From positions 5,766,001 through 5,830,000 of the forward strand of contig OZ234494.1 in NCBI GenBank assembly GCA_965153455.1: 64,000 bases of DNA, read 5' to 3'. This stretch comes from Sphagnum compactum. Taxonomy: Eukaryota > Bryophyta > Sphagnopsida > Sphagnales. Under the pieces are notes generated by a model. It was given only the letters and a program-made list of their open reading frames with translations, had not been told where the DNA came from and searched no databases. How positions within the stretch are numbered: position 1 is the stretch's first letter; each line of letters begins with the position of its first letter. Positions 11,220 through 25,200 of this stretch are shown here, piece after piece. Made by a program: the position numbers and the translations under genes.

Positions 11220-11980
11220 TCCCTGGCTCATGATTGAAAGTTCAGGGCCTAATGGAGTAGTCCCCGTTCATTGCACGGGTGCCGCGGGGTGAATGGACCA
11301 ATCAAATCATCGGCTAAGTAGGGTTTGGGGGGGTGGCCTCGTAATCTGCTCCCCTGTGATAGGGACATTTGCAGGGATCTCACAGCAGAGATCCAACGGT
11401 AAGGACAGAGACCTCCCATTGTACGAACCCGATTCATTGATAATGCCCGAAGAGACTCCGGATGGTTCAATAGACGGTTCAGATCGAACGATGGACCTTA
11501 ACAGGGCGGGGGAGTGCAGGTGCACACACAGCGGAGCAAAAGAAATGGAAAGTGCAAAAGATGAAAAAAGTAGCGTTAACAGTGGTTAAAGAAGGAGGAG
11601 GGATTGGGGGTGGGGGGGAAAAGAAATGAGAGTTAAGGGAAAGAGAAAGATGCGAAACTTCATATAGAGGCGAGCGTTTGCGCGCTGCCTCGCTTGCGCT
11701 CTTTGAAGGCCTTCGTTGTTGGCCGGCTAGTCTCACCGAATTCGCGTCGGGATTTTGTACTTGGGTGGCGCTGGAATCTCCGCTTGTGGCGTAGAGGTGA
11801 ATCCCAGCTTCCCAACGAATGTTTTCTTGTGCAATTTGGTGCATTTTTTCGTGAAGAATTTGTTGTTTTTCGCTACATGGATGTCATGTCGCTGCTGCAC
11901 TAATGTTTTGCAGGCACTGGCTCAGGTAGTCTCAATTCCATGATCAACAAGACGGTTGGGTCGTCTTCTTCTGCGCTTGA
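11220..11980 (+). promoter_or_regulatory. Promoter and leader region of the DYAD homologue
   Basis: This block is clearly richer in G+C than the DNA to its left and leads into the DYAD start codon. A TTTTGCAG/G acceptor at about 11913 suggests a 5' UTR intron. Short unrelated open frames on both strands look like composition effects. No TATA box could be assigned with confidence. Confidence 0.35.
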
Positions 11981-14900
11981 ATGGAGATGGATGACGATTC
12001 GGGACACTCCTCGCACAAGCGGAAGCTGCACCAAGTACTCCCGGGTGGCTCCTTGAAAGGAACTTCATCGAGGAAATTAGTCAAGATGACTTCGATGTCT
12101 AGCGCTGCTGCTGGCAACACCAGCTACACCACCACCACCACCACCACCACTAGCGAAAACGTTGCATCCCAGCTGCTGCTGGAAGAAGAAGACCAACAAC
12201 AACAACAACAACAACAGTGTCACCACCACAAGAAGTTGCAAAGCTCCAGTTCACTCACACTAACTGGCAAGTCGACATTCACAGGTATAAACACAACCGA
12301 GTCGAATTGCTTGCTAACAAACTCAAGACAGGATCAAGATCATCACCACGTCTTCCAGTTGCTACTGCAGAGCTCAGCTTGAGAAACTTTGTAGAGACCT
12401 GGCGACATGATCTGGATGATGAGTTCTGAAAGTTCCATTGCTCAATTTTTGTTTTGCAGCCATTGTTGGAACCACGTATGAGATTGATCAGAAATGTCTA
12501 CCACCAGAAGCTCCCCACGACATCCAATGCATTCGAGCTGTCTTGGTGAGTATGTGCAGACGGAGAGTTGAACGAAGTTCAAGGTCGCGCAATGCATGTA
12601 CTGGAACCATGTGGGTATTGTCAAACAAGACATCTTGAGACTCTCCGGGCAGAAAATCATGGACCCAAAACAAGAATTGCGAATGTCTGCTGTCAGAACC
12701 CCGATCAGGATCCTGAACCAGATTTGCAATGCCACCTTCCTGCATTAGATGCAGATGTGATGCATACAGTTTGACGTGTTTGCACCATGTGTGAAATTCA
12801 ATTGGTAAATTCTTCTGTCTCTCGAAGATTCTACTTGAACTGCAATGACAAGACAATAGTAGTTTGTCTGGTGGTCTGATCATGTGCAGATATCAGAAGT
12901 GACAAAATTACACATCACTGTGAGTTACCCAAGCGCAGTATCTCTGAAGACATTCTACTCGAAGATGCAGAAGCATGATTGTATGGATCATCATGTGCAA
13001 AACACCCCAAGAAAGCTTACAAGGTACATGATGCAAATGGGCATTGCCGAGCCACTGATGGGGACAAAGCCTGAGTTGGATGTGAAATTCATCATGAGTC
13101 AGAAAGTAGCAGAGAGAGTTTTGGTGCGACCAATCTCTTGCACTGAGTATCTTCACCAGGCCCATCTCAAGGGGTTTTGGCTGACTGGACCTGACTCTAC
13201 CCAGAGCTCTGAGGCAAACTGCAAGGTTGATGTCATGACAAGTCTGAACCTCTTAACTGAGCATGCCTGGGGTGATGGTTGTAAAGAGGAGGAGGACAAG
13301 ATGCATCTTCAGAAGCCGAAGTTTGCAAGCTGTGTATTGCAGCAGGAATCATCTGCTGTCAAACACCAATCATCATCTAAAACAGTCCATAAAGATGGCA
13401 GCATTGATGCTATGGCAGCAGCAGTGAAAGGGGAGAAATTAGTGAGCAGCCAAGACCCATGTGCAAATTGTGCTGATGGTCCCCAGGTATCAGGTTCCAC
13501 AAACTTCAAGCAACATGGAAAAGGTTATACAAATGAGGTCAAAGCTTGGAGAAGTGTAAGTTCCACATCACCCAATGATCCAGATGCAATTTTTCAGAGT
13601 GGCATTACTACAGAAGATCAGATGAAGATGGAGAAGGTCCAGGAAAGTTCAGCCTTGGTGACAGTAACTGCTGCAGCTGAGCTCTTGACCCAGCTAACAA
13701 ACACTAGTCCAGATGCTGCAGCTGGTGGTCACATTACTGCTGCTGTTACAGAAGAGACCAATGCCACAGAAGTCCAGCCTGCATGCAAAGAAGCAAGTGA
13801 TGATCAGCCCTTTATTCGTTGGGGGTTCAGGAAGAAGGTGACCTTTGAGAGTAGGGCACGCAATCTGGACTGCACCTCATGTGGCATGGGTATGATGAAC
13901 AGCAACAATACACTGCACTCTCCCAAGGACAAAACCCCAGAGATTGCCCATCCAACAATGGAGGAACCTGGAAGTGAACACAAAGCTCCAGATAAGTATG
14001 TTCCCTACAACTTTAGCAGCCAGTGCAGCAAAAGCAACTGGTTAACTGGAGCAGCAAATCCAGCTGGTCCAACAGAATTGCATAGTCGGAGATCCTCAGT
14101 CGGAAGAGCCAATGGAATGAAGCGAATGCTGATATCTCATGCTGCAAACATTGCTCATACCAGTGTGAGAGTCAAACAAAACAGACCTCCGAGCCATGGC
14201 ACTGGCACTCTCAAACTCCCTAAAGATATGCAAGGCCGATGGTCCAGTGAGAGGTCTGTCAAGCCAGCGCTCTTCTCAACATGCTTGTGCTCTGCAGCAT
14301 TTGGTGATCTATCTCTTGATTGATTTCATTCAGTCTTTGCATAGTAAGACTTGGAAGTTCCATGTTTCTAGGCCTCTCTGGAAATGCCAATGTGATGAAA
14401 CTTCACATGTCAAACACATGTAAAGAATGATTCACCTGCCTGATCTGATGTCCCCAGGTACAAGTCAGCGCAGCTGAAGCTGATTAGCATCATGCATGCA
14501 CGTGGAACAGTACCAGGCAAGCCAATTTTGAGGCCTGCACTGAGAGAGGAGGCAAGAAAGCACATTGGTGATACTGGCCTACTCGACCACCTTCTAAAAC
14601 ACATGACAGACACAGTTGTGAGCACAGGGGAGCGCTTTCGACGGCGACATAATGCTGAAGGGGCTATGGAGTACTGGCTTGAGGATGCCAACCTGATGGA
14701 GCTACGAAAAGCTGCTGGTGTTGAGGACCCCTCTTGGCTCCCTCCCGCTGGCTGGAAGCCCGGTGACACACTTCCTGGAAGACCTTGGGACTTTTGTTGG
14801 GGAATGACTGCATGTGAAGCTGCAGAGATGAAGCAACTCAAACAGGCAGTGGAGAAGCTCAAGAGGTACTTAGGGTCAAGTGGGTCATATCTTTTCAGCT

Positions 14901-17707
14901 CCATATGAACTGTACTCAGTATATGCAACATCATTTGTCTTTCTCATGATTCTTGATTGACAGCACCTGTCATCATGTGCCAACTTGAAAGGAAGAGTTG
15001 GAATCAGAGTAAATGCAGATTCAGTAGATCATGAACTTGTGTGTTTGGAGAAATGAGTAGCGATCTTCTTCCCACCTCTAGCTTACCATGCTACTGGATC
15101 AACATCCATAATGCCTTTTCTCTTGTGGGTTTAAGTGAGATGAGGTTTCTATGCGGGCGATTCAAAGCTGGATCGAAACGAAAGCTGGGAGCCATGGCTC
15201 AGAGTTCTGTCACTGTTCAGAAGAAGCTGCTGTCTGACAACATTGACAATCTTCCAAGTACAGGGGATGGCAGTAAAATGGATGCGGCACTGACAGAGGT
15301 ATGATGGCAACTTCATTCATACTTGACCAAAACTTGAATGATTTGACCCAGACAGGTTTTCTTCAGTGTTTTAGATTGCTTTCCATGCATGCATCTCTAG
15401 GTGGTTTTGACTTCAATGTGCCCTTGGAACACATTGAATTTCTCTTAGGAGCGATGTTTCTGACTTCACTTGAACTCATCCACTGGACTTTCTGTTTTGC
15501 AGAAGATCAGGACCAGGACAGAAATGGTCAATTTCAAAACTGAATTGACTAGTCCAGCGCATGCACAACAACATGACCAACAGACTAAGCCAGAGTAAGT
15601 GCTGACCCATGTGAATGTTGAACTGCTATTGGACTGAGCAGATCGTGATAAGCTGCATGATATTTCATTTAGAGATCTCAAAGATGTCTGCAGAGAGAAT
15701 CACTCAAATGGTGCATTGGACCCATGATGTTGGAAACAGATCTTCTGGTGCCATTACTTTGGAACGCTTTCACACTCTTGAAAACCAAGTACAGCAGCTC
15801 TCTCAGGTATGCTCCAGTCTATATGCATCTTCAAATGGATACATCTAGCTACAAGAATTCCACTGCATAAAGGCAAGATATTCACTGGCATCCAGGTACT
15901 CGAAAGTGCAGCACATTCTGAAACCCAAAGGCATATATAGACAAGAGCAAGTCCTGTGTCTGATGTTTTGGCTCCTGCTAGTCCTCTACATGACTATAGA
16001 CCACGAAAACTTGAGGCTCAAGATAAGATGTGATAGTGGTACACTCGTTGCAGGAGTGCAAAATGCAACAATTAGCTGGACAATCAACAGCTGTAAACAA
16101 TGTAAACAACATAGAGTTGGAAGAACAACTTCAAGATGCACATCGAGCTATTGAAACCGTGCAAGTATGTGATTCCTCTTATTGAGTTGGAACGTGCACC
16201 CAGGATGTTTTTCCTAGAGGGATTTGTGTGCTAGAATACTTGCAAGGTGGCAGCTCACCAATGTGTTATGTTATCAACCGGATCTTCTGTGAAAACCAGG
16301 AAAGTAACTCATCATTGCACTTTACAGGCACAAGTCAATTGCATAATGAAGTTTCTTCAATTCTCAACATATCCAGATGTTGAAGCAAGGGCAAGTCTAC
16401 CTCTAAAACCACTTGATGTGAGTGCTGAGATCAATCCCATGCCTTTGATATGTATTGGGGAGGGTGCCCAATGTGGGGCAATTGCAAATGCACTGTCTAA
16501 CAAAGCCTGCCACACTCCAGCAAGCTCTTGTGTCCATGGAGTTGGATCAGTGCCTGTCAAGCATGATATGTCCCTGCCAAAGCCAACAGGCAAAGGTCTG
16601 AGCAGTAGTACCATAAGTGACAGCAACACCAGTGCCCCTGCAAGTGTAGATGACACTAATACAGCAAGGCTTCAATGTCTGGCAAGAGTTGATTCATATT
16701 GCAATCCAGAAGTGGTCAGCCAGCCCCTCCAGACGCTGGCAGCCAGTGAAAACAGAATCAAAATGGACCCAGTTGCAAATATGGTATCTTCTTCTCCTGC
16801 TGCTCCTCATTGCTACACTGCTGCCACTTCTCAGCAAAACCAATGTAATCCTTCTGAAGGGAGGAACACTCAAGGCACATCATGGAGAAACAGACCAACT
16901 GGTTTTAAAGTATGCCGTCCGCCAGGGAGTTTTATTTGGCCAAACATGATGTCTGTTAGCAACAGTGATGTGAAAAACACTGGATTGAACGCAGCTGCTC
17001 AGGTGCCTCAATCAGTAGAGGATGTGGTAGGCAATTTGCCAAGGATGTATGGTGGATCTCTGCCTGCAATGATCTCATCAATGGGACAATTGGCCAGCAA
17101 TTCTGGTCAATCTGCTGGGGATTCTTGTGTTGCTGCATCAATTCCAGGAAAATTCAGTTGCATGCCACAAGAATCAGCTGCTGCAGCTGGATCTCCAAAG
17201 CTGGAGAATTTAAAGCACATGACCCAGACAAGCGCTTCCTTGTGCCGTTTAGTACAAGTGAAACCAAGGTCAATGAAGCGTGTCACTCACATTGAACCAA
17301 GAGCCAATTGGAGTGGATTACATAATCATGCATTTATGGAAAAAACCATGTGTGCAGGTGACATGTCTAGCCCAGTTGCTCAAACATCCTTTCCAATCAG
17401 TCATCCAACAAGGGTTCCAGCAGCACCAGCAGACACGGGCATTGGTACTTTGGAAGGGGCTTCTCCATTGAGGTCTCTGCCTTTCTTGAGTATGGCAGGT
17501 GAGTCTGGAATCATGCAGGCTATGGTATTGCCTGGAAATCATCGGACAGCAGCTGTGCCTTACTCTACAGGTCCAGTGCAGTGCCCAGCATCTCTCAGAA
17601 GCAATGCAGGCCCTTCAATCTCCCTCTCATTGTCACTATCTCTCTGCTCTCCAGCTTCTACTACTGACCATGTGGGTAAGCCAGTTGTGGGTAATCTTTC
17701 CCCCTGA
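11981..17707 (+). CDS. DYAD/AMEIOTIC1/SWITCH1 homologue, enlarged
   Basis: The family is plant-specific and nuclear. It protects meiotic sister-chromatid cohesion (in Arabidopsis by opposing WAPL) and controls meiotic entry. Proposed coding exons: 11981-12284, 12460-12545, 12890-14253, 14458-14865, 15136-15298, 15503-15594, about 15676-15806, about 15896-16030, 16054-16164, 16328-17707. The first four join without phase error. They carry the two conserved blocks: GTTYEIDQKCLPPEAP plus LHITVSYPS with FIMSQKVAERVL (residues about 104-220), and RWSSERYKSAQLKL to RPALREEARKHIGDTGLLDHLLKHM to RRRHNAEGAMEYWLE to WKPGD (about 579-700). Exons 5-9 encode short coiled-coil-like segments (LERFHTLENQVQQLSQ, IELEEQLQDAHRAIETVQ). 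Exon 10 adds a 459-residue Ser/Pro-rich tail. The total is near 1,390 residues, against roughly 600-800 in angiosperms. Exons 7-8 are uncertain: a phase conflict and an in-frame TAG at 15938. Confidence 0.85.
12127..12215 (+). repeat. Coding trinucleotide repeats (ACC)n and (CAA)n
   Basis: Exon 1 of the DYAD homologue contains about seven ACC codons (12129-12149, poly-Thr) and about seven CAA/CAG codons (about 12192-12215, poly-Gln). They lie before the first conserved domain. Confidence 0.9.
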
Positions 17708-18700
17708 GGTAACTACTATCTAGCAGTGCATTCTGTGTATGTGTGTGGGATATTCCCAATCTCAAGGATTGATTTTTTTTGGCAAAATAACTTCTGATTG
17801 TATCAATCTGGGAAAGGTACTTTACATTCAAAGTTTCAGTTTACAAAGGGCTATCTAGAGACGTTTTGGACTGATCTTCAAACAGCTTCAACCAGTGGGC
17901 TATACTGGAGGAATGTGCTCAGATATATGGAACAATTCTGGCTCTTGATTCATGCATGGGTCACATTGCCCCTTTACTGTTGTAATCCTTCTCTCTCTCT
18001 CTCTCTCTCTCTCTCTAAAAACTACTGTCTAGACAGTTTTTCAGACCCTCATGACATTGGTTATTAAAGTGTGCTCTGAGCAGCTACAATTGTCTAACCA
18101 CTGGTGGGGTGAGGCTTGCTGTGTTTGTGACAGTATCTACCACATCTGGACACAGTTTCTTGCTCCTCTAAAACAGCCTTGCAGATTGTGTTTTTGGTGT
18201 TTTTGGGTACTGTGGCTATTTTGCTCTCTCTCTCCCTCACTCCATGACTTACTGTTGCCAATTGCTTCTGGACTCTCTCCACATGTACCATTGTTGATTT
18301 GGAGTTATCAGCAGTAGTGTGCTGTTGTTGTGCTCTACTGCATTGCAGTAACCAGCAGCTAGTTCCGACCTTCCCAAGTGATATGCTGACAAATTTCATT
18401 TTCCAAAGACATGTACCATATTTGAGTACTTGATGAGGATTGTGTCATTGATTGCCCTTTTTTGGACAAAGTGAGTTCTTTTGGTTCACTAATTATTCAT
18501 GTTTGGATTCGTGACTTTTGTTTCCAATTCCTTAACTGAAAGGGAAGAAGCTGGCCAACAGCGTTGTAGTGATTCCTGTAGGTACATGAACACAAAGCTT
18601 TGACTTAAAGAAGCTTTGACATGTTCACAACATTTTAAAGTCTTGTTTCAAAGTACCCACATGTTTTTCTTTCTTTCAATGCTGAGTTTTAGTTTCAGTT
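17708..18700. other. Probable 3' UTR and flank of DYAD homologue, with (CT)n
   Basis: No gene recognised. A (CT)n microsatellite lies at about 17990-18016. Composition remains like the DYAD exons to about 18.4 kb and then turns AT-rich, so the 3' UTR may reach that far. Confidence 0.4.
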
Positions 18701-21700
18701 TTCAACACTAAGAACGCACTTTAAACACATAAAATCTTCACGAAAGATAGCTAATTTTGTGAAGAATTTTCTCTTTGCACTCTCTTGAGGATTTTTTTTT
18801 GCGGTATAGTGATGCAATTTTTCATCGTTGGGAGTTGCATCAAAGATAATGCTATACATGTACAAGAAATAATACCAATTATTTAAATCCAAACATGTGG
18901 GCTAACCTGGTGGGATAATGCTACTAAAGAAACAAGTTATGATTGTTACCAATCAACTGTTGTGGTTCGAATCCCTTTCTTGAATTCTTTCCATATGAAG
19001 TGATAACAACTCTTCCATAAAAAACCACGACATCACATTGACAGAAATCAATCCAACTTGAGTAAAAACAATTGATGTCCAGATTTGAGATATGGTGAAG
19101 AAACAATATGTCTTGACTCATAAGCAGCTTAGGGACATGTTGAACACCATAGTTCTAAATATTTGACATTACATGATATCATCTACATTTATATTTTTAG
19201 TTGGTGTAAATGTAAAGGGCAAGGCAATATCACGGGACAAGTGTTATCAAGCGAATTCATTCAGTTGTTTCTTGGGCCCTTTAATGCAATGTTATGCATT
19301 GGCTACACATGCACAAAATGTCCACATTGAAAATGTCCAAAGTGGTTGCAAGAAGGTGCATTGTTAAAGACTTAAGCATTACGCAGTTGGACACGAGATG
19401 ACAAAGAATGTTAAGACAATTAAGATGGAACAATGTACACTCACTAATTTATATAGGAGGTTCCACTTTGGAAACAATTGACCTAATGCTATAAAATAAT
19501 ATCCAAACCTGGAAGGAAGGATTTCACTAAGAAAAATTAGATTCATGTGGGTGCGTCATTATCATTATGCTTGTAAACATGAACCAATAAAAGCTTATTT
19601 GCCAATAACACGAGGGTGGTCAAGAATATTTAACAACAATTACAAAATGTTTTTAAATAAATGACAACCCTTTCAACATGGAGCACATATGGTATGGAGA
19701 GTCTAGTTCCTAATTTTTGGACCTTGAGAACTCTAGTCCTCTAAAGATTTTTAAGAATATGTTTTGCATAATGTGATGCAAAAGCTTTTCTAAGGTAATG
19801 AGTAGTCTTTGGTTCTACGCCCTATATGCTCACCATCATTGATGTGCAACAATTATTATAATGATTATGTTACTATTGAAGCACATTGCTCTAATCCGTC
19901 AAATAAACACAATTGATGCATATATGTTGATATGGGATCTAAAGGGGAAGAATTTCCATAGCATCCAATTACCATGTAGGCCCACATGGTAATTACAAAA
20001 CACTTTTTCAAACCTTTGGAAAAATATTTAGCAATTTTCATTCATCTTTTCCATTGTGCCAACATGACAATTCCCCTTAAGAACAACACTTCTAGAGAAG
20101 TAACAAATAATTACACGTTGCATCATGATGAATATTAAAAGATTCTTTTCTTGCAATTTTTACATAATGCAAAATCTAGATGGTATTTTCAAACATAACC
20201 ATAAAGCACAAAATTTGATGTCGAGACATTAGGTTGCAAACAAGATCTATTCAAGACATACCTATATGCATACCAATATTTTAGAATTTAAAAATTGACT
20301 AAAGATGAAAAAAGATTAATACAAATTTTTTTGTCCTTTGTGAAAGGACATCCATATTATAGCCTAATTTTAAAATGTGTGTTTAGTTCACATATGCTAT
20401 TCATATAATAAACATATGGCCAAAGGTCAAATATAGCCTTGCAAGATATATGTCATTTAAGGTAGGCGCCAAAAATAAACACATCATCATTTAATTCAAT
20501 GATTTTGAATGATGCAAAAAATGAAGAATATTTATGAAACAACAAGTTTGGGAAAAACATAGTTGATTATACATTCATATTATATTTCCTTGCAAATATG
20601 TATATTTTTTATTTGCATAGTTCAAACAACCTAGATGTGCAGTAGATGAATGAATTTCATGTCGTGGGTTAGCACTATGGGTTTAAATTCAACAAGTTGC
20701 AAACCTTGTTAGAATGATTTCAATGACGTTGTTAATGTCTATTCATTATTGTTTATAGTCCTTGGCTAGTTAAGGTATTGAATGTCTAAGGTACATCATG
20801 AATTTTGTGCAAGTTTCAAACATGTCTTGCAATAAGCAAATCAAGTTAATGAAGACGAAAACAATGTGGCGTAGAATGTCATGATGCAAAATTATACACA
20901 ACTTAAGAAAAAATGGAAGTAACTTCCCTTGTTGTGTTCTAGTCAAAACATAAAACATGTAATGAGCTCAAGAAAGACAATTCAAACTTGTCCCATATTT
21001 GGTAATATGTACAAATTACATGCAAAAAAATAGAAGGTGCAATTAAACTATTGAATAAAAAAGTAAATTTTATAATTTACTTAAATGTAAATAAGGTGTT
21101 GGGTTGTCACATCAACATCTATTTGGAGGCATTGCTTTGTTCATCAATCTTGATGCATAGGTTAACATTTTCACAATTTAAAAAAATTGAAACAATTGTT
21201 ACCACTACCATGTTCCCATATTTAATGAACAAATATTTAAATGACCTCATAAATTACACACATCGAATTTGGGCCAACGAATTTGAAATTAACCATAATG
21301 TACCACATGGACAATAAATTTGCAACTATAGTTACAAATTTATAGATAGAATTTTCACGATTACTTCAATTTTTTTCCATTATCCATATTACAATTAGTC
21401 AACTTTCTATATATATGGTTAAAAATTTCGTGCTTCATGTCTAGTTCATGTAGCAAATTTTGGCTAAAACTTTTGTAGGATCACCATTTTTTCAACCACC
21501 TCCTAGGAATAATTGTCATTTAAGCTACATTTAAAAACTCAAAAAAAAACTTTGTTGCTTATTATGCATTTTTTGTCATTAAATATGTTAATTGCTATAA
21601 AAATTTGGAATTTTTTTCCAAGTGTATGCTTGATGAATTTTGTTGACTTTATAGGGAAATAATTACCAATTTTTCAATATCACAAAATTGAAAAAAAACC

Positions 21701-22250
21701 CCTAGTCCAAGCATTGTTAGTCACAAGCTAAAGAGGTTGTAAATCATGGGTGCCCATGTCTAGCTTGCAACTAAACATGTTCAACTTATGATCAAATTTT
21801 GGTCATAAGTTGCACAATGAATACCCATGATCGCCAACTTGCAACCAAATTTCAAAACTCTTGGACCACATCCCTTGTCATGCCTTATCCTTCCTTGCAA
21901 GCTTAAGGCTAATCTCACAACATATATTATGGATATATTTGTTTTGGTAAACAAATTTTGTTACCAATTGAATATTGAGTTTTGTAAATTTTGAAAATGT
22001 ATCTATGCATTTTTAAAAGTTTAATGATGAAAATTTGGAAAACAACAATGGCAATTCTTTTCTATCAACTTTTCTCATCCTCCAATATTTTTGTTGTTTT
22101 TTTTAGAAGTTAGAATATATTTGTTAGCTTCAAAAATTCCAAAGTAATGGACAAATTTCTCTTAAAAGCCTTTAGTATGAATAACATTTTTTTAAAGAAT
22201 CTTGAGGAACATAATAGTAGACCCAATCAACAAGTTGTTGGTAGTACCCC
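18701..22250. other. AT-rich intergenic desert, part 1
   Basis: No gene supported in any frame; open frames are short and low-complexity. A box B-like GTGGTTCGAATCCC at about 18961-18974 suggests a tRNA-derived repeat head, but no convincing box A or cloverleaf is visible. Confidence 0.5.
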
Positions 22251-25200
22251 CAAGTCAAGCCCAATGGCAAAAGACATCATGATAATGCTTTCACATCCTC
22301 ACCATCAAGTTTGAAACCCAATATCTTTGTGCTCCCAAAGATTATTTATGGTCAAGGTTCAACTTCACATCTTGTTAATGTAACAATTTTTTTTGACTCA
22401 ATCATCAAACTTCATCTATCTCTTTCACTTCTAAACTTGTAGGCTACACTTCAACCCATTTTTTTCTTTTATCTTTGGCTATCTTGATTTTTTTTACTTC
22501 TTGTGAATCTATTAAATTACTTCTTGTGCTTCTAACTTTTTTTATTGCAACTTGAAACCATGCAAAATTTATTTATAACTTGAAGATTGAAAAGTAAATT
22601 TTTCTTGAATGTGGAACTTTTAAATTCACAAGTTATTTGTGAATGTGCATTTTGTCATGACATGAATTTTAATTTTTAAAATGAGGTTAACATGATGTTC
22701 TTTCCAACCTTATTCACACATTTTGTTTTGTCATTGTGTTTTTAAATTTTTGTAACTATTTTGTTATCCAAATGTAAAGGGAATTTGTGTAATAATACTT
22801 TGAATGAATAAAAAACAGATTTCTTTAATGGGAATATTTATTTTTTTAAAAACATTTCAAAATATTAAATTAATTATGATTCAGATGTCTAATTCGTATT
22901 TCAATCCAACATTATATAAAACATTTGAAAACTTGGAGTGTTCATTAAAATATTAAAAAGTAACCAATTACGAAAAGAAATACATAATAGTTTATGAAAA
23001 TTACTCTTTTATTTGACTAAGAAAAAATCTAAAAACCCTTAAAATATAAATCACTAACAAATGTCTTTACATACAACAAGGAATAGATGTAAAGAATCAT
23101 GTGACTTCATTTTGGAACATATTTTAAATCAATTTCAATTGTTTAATCACATGCATGGCCATCTTGTAAGGCACTTGAATAGAGTTTTGTAGAATTTTAT
23201 TAAACTTCCACTAAAACATCAAGGAACATTTATATAATGCATGAAAATATTAGCTTATATGTATGTCTCTTGTTCATACCTACATCTTCCCAACCAAACT
23301 ACCTCATTTATTTCCCTTGCCCACCTATATGGATATAAGAAGGCAAATTAACATGTGCCTTTTCACATCTATGTTATCTATATTAAGAGAATTCAATAAC
23401 TTGTTTCTTTCAAGCCTATCTCTTAAGTTTTTTTCCCTTGCACATCTACATGGACATGAAAAGGCCACAATTTTGATATCTAGCATTTAAAGTGTGATGA
23501 ACCATATGGGAACATAAGAAAAAAAAGAATAGAGGATGTGGGAAGGGGGAATTTTGTTCAATATGGCATAGAGTCTTCTTGTATCAAATGCACAAATGAA
23601 GCGACACTAGAATCCTTCTCTAACATCAATTTGTTAAAGGTTGTGGCACACTCATGCCTTTGGCTCATATTGTGTTTCCACAAACCATTTTTTGGGTAGA
23701 TGTTCAGAGAAAAGGCTTTGTGTACAAAAGAGTCCCAACTTCCCTCACCCATATGGCTCGAGAAAGGGGACTTTTGAATTGGGTTTATGATTGTTGTTTA
23801 AGTATACATAGAGTTGGATTTTTTTGTATAATGTCAAGAATAGCTATTGGAAGTGTTGTATATTACTTACTGAAATCTATGAAAGAATCTACTTGAGAAT
23901 TTCTTGTTCATGGTAGAAGAATTCACCATTCCAATCTTTGGTTTGCAAAATTCTTTTGACCTAAGTTCAATAAATGTCTAAGAATTTGTACATAAAATGT
24001 AACAACACTCATGTCAAGCTCTTTGTATTTCTACAAAGTTTTTTCTCTATTATTTAACAATTGTGAGTTTCTTGGGTATTCCCATTATTTTTTTTGTGGA
24101 ACATCATTCAACTTCAATCTTCTTTTTAACATCTTTCTCAAGTACCCCCCATACATATTTAAACCAATTGTGGAGCATGTGTGTTATCGATTTTAATATA
24201 CTAGATTTGAAATAGCTTTGATAAAAGAAGAGTCTTGTTCCTTTTGAAAAATGGATAAAAACTTTGGTGTAGATTCATGGAGAGAAGGAGCTCCCTCATG
24301 GGATTATATTAACAACAAATTGTATTTGACAATTCTCTTACTAGAATCATGTGCTTTAAAGAGCACCCTTCCATGTCTACAACAACAAGAAGCTTGAAGG
24401 ATGGACAATGTGTGAGTCTAGTTCAATACAATCATTGGGCAATTTGAGTCACTTGGAAAGGTCAACAAAAACTTGCAAGATTTGGCAAGAGGGTGGGTGC
24501 ATTAAACAAGGATCTCTCCATTGCCACATTCATGTCATCACAAATTTCATTTGTGATACAACAATGTTCAAAAACTTTTTGCTTCAAATCCATGAAGGCT
24601 TCATCTTTATGGAACAACTCTATGCATATAGTTCATCATGTATAGATCACCATTTTTGAAATTTGAGCTTGTTTGGCTAAGATGGCATTTTCTTACATTT
24701 CAAAGAAATTTTTTTCCTCACTTGAGAAAAAATTATTGCATTATGATATATGAATGATTATGAATTAAGAGTGTGTGGTGTATATGAACATTGATCAATA
24801 GACAAATTGAAGTGTTTTGGACCATGATTAATGGGTCTTGTTTGAACTCAATAATTCATGTTCTCACTTTCTATCCTCCAAAATTCAACTACAAAATTAT
24901 ATGCAACCTACTACCCATAAAGTATTTGAAAAGTCTTCTGATTGTGAAAGTAAATCATTGTTGCTTATAAATTACATGAAAAGGAAGTTGGTTTATTCAC
25001 ACTCTTCCTACCTTCTTATTTCTTCAATCTTTAGCTCTTCCTAATTCTATCCATATGGAAAGTATGAAAAATGTGTCTTTATACCCATGAATGCCACAAA
25101 TGTTGCAAAGGTTCCCATAGTGTATAGGACAAATGGTGAACCTTTATGAACTTTTTTTTTTTCTTTCTCATCTCATGTGATTTAATTTTTTGGTTAATTC

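Noticed and set aside
23654-24659. Open frames of 61-83 codons in the desert
   Set aside because: AT-rich, no domain, no splice partners, no codon bias like the real genes in the window.
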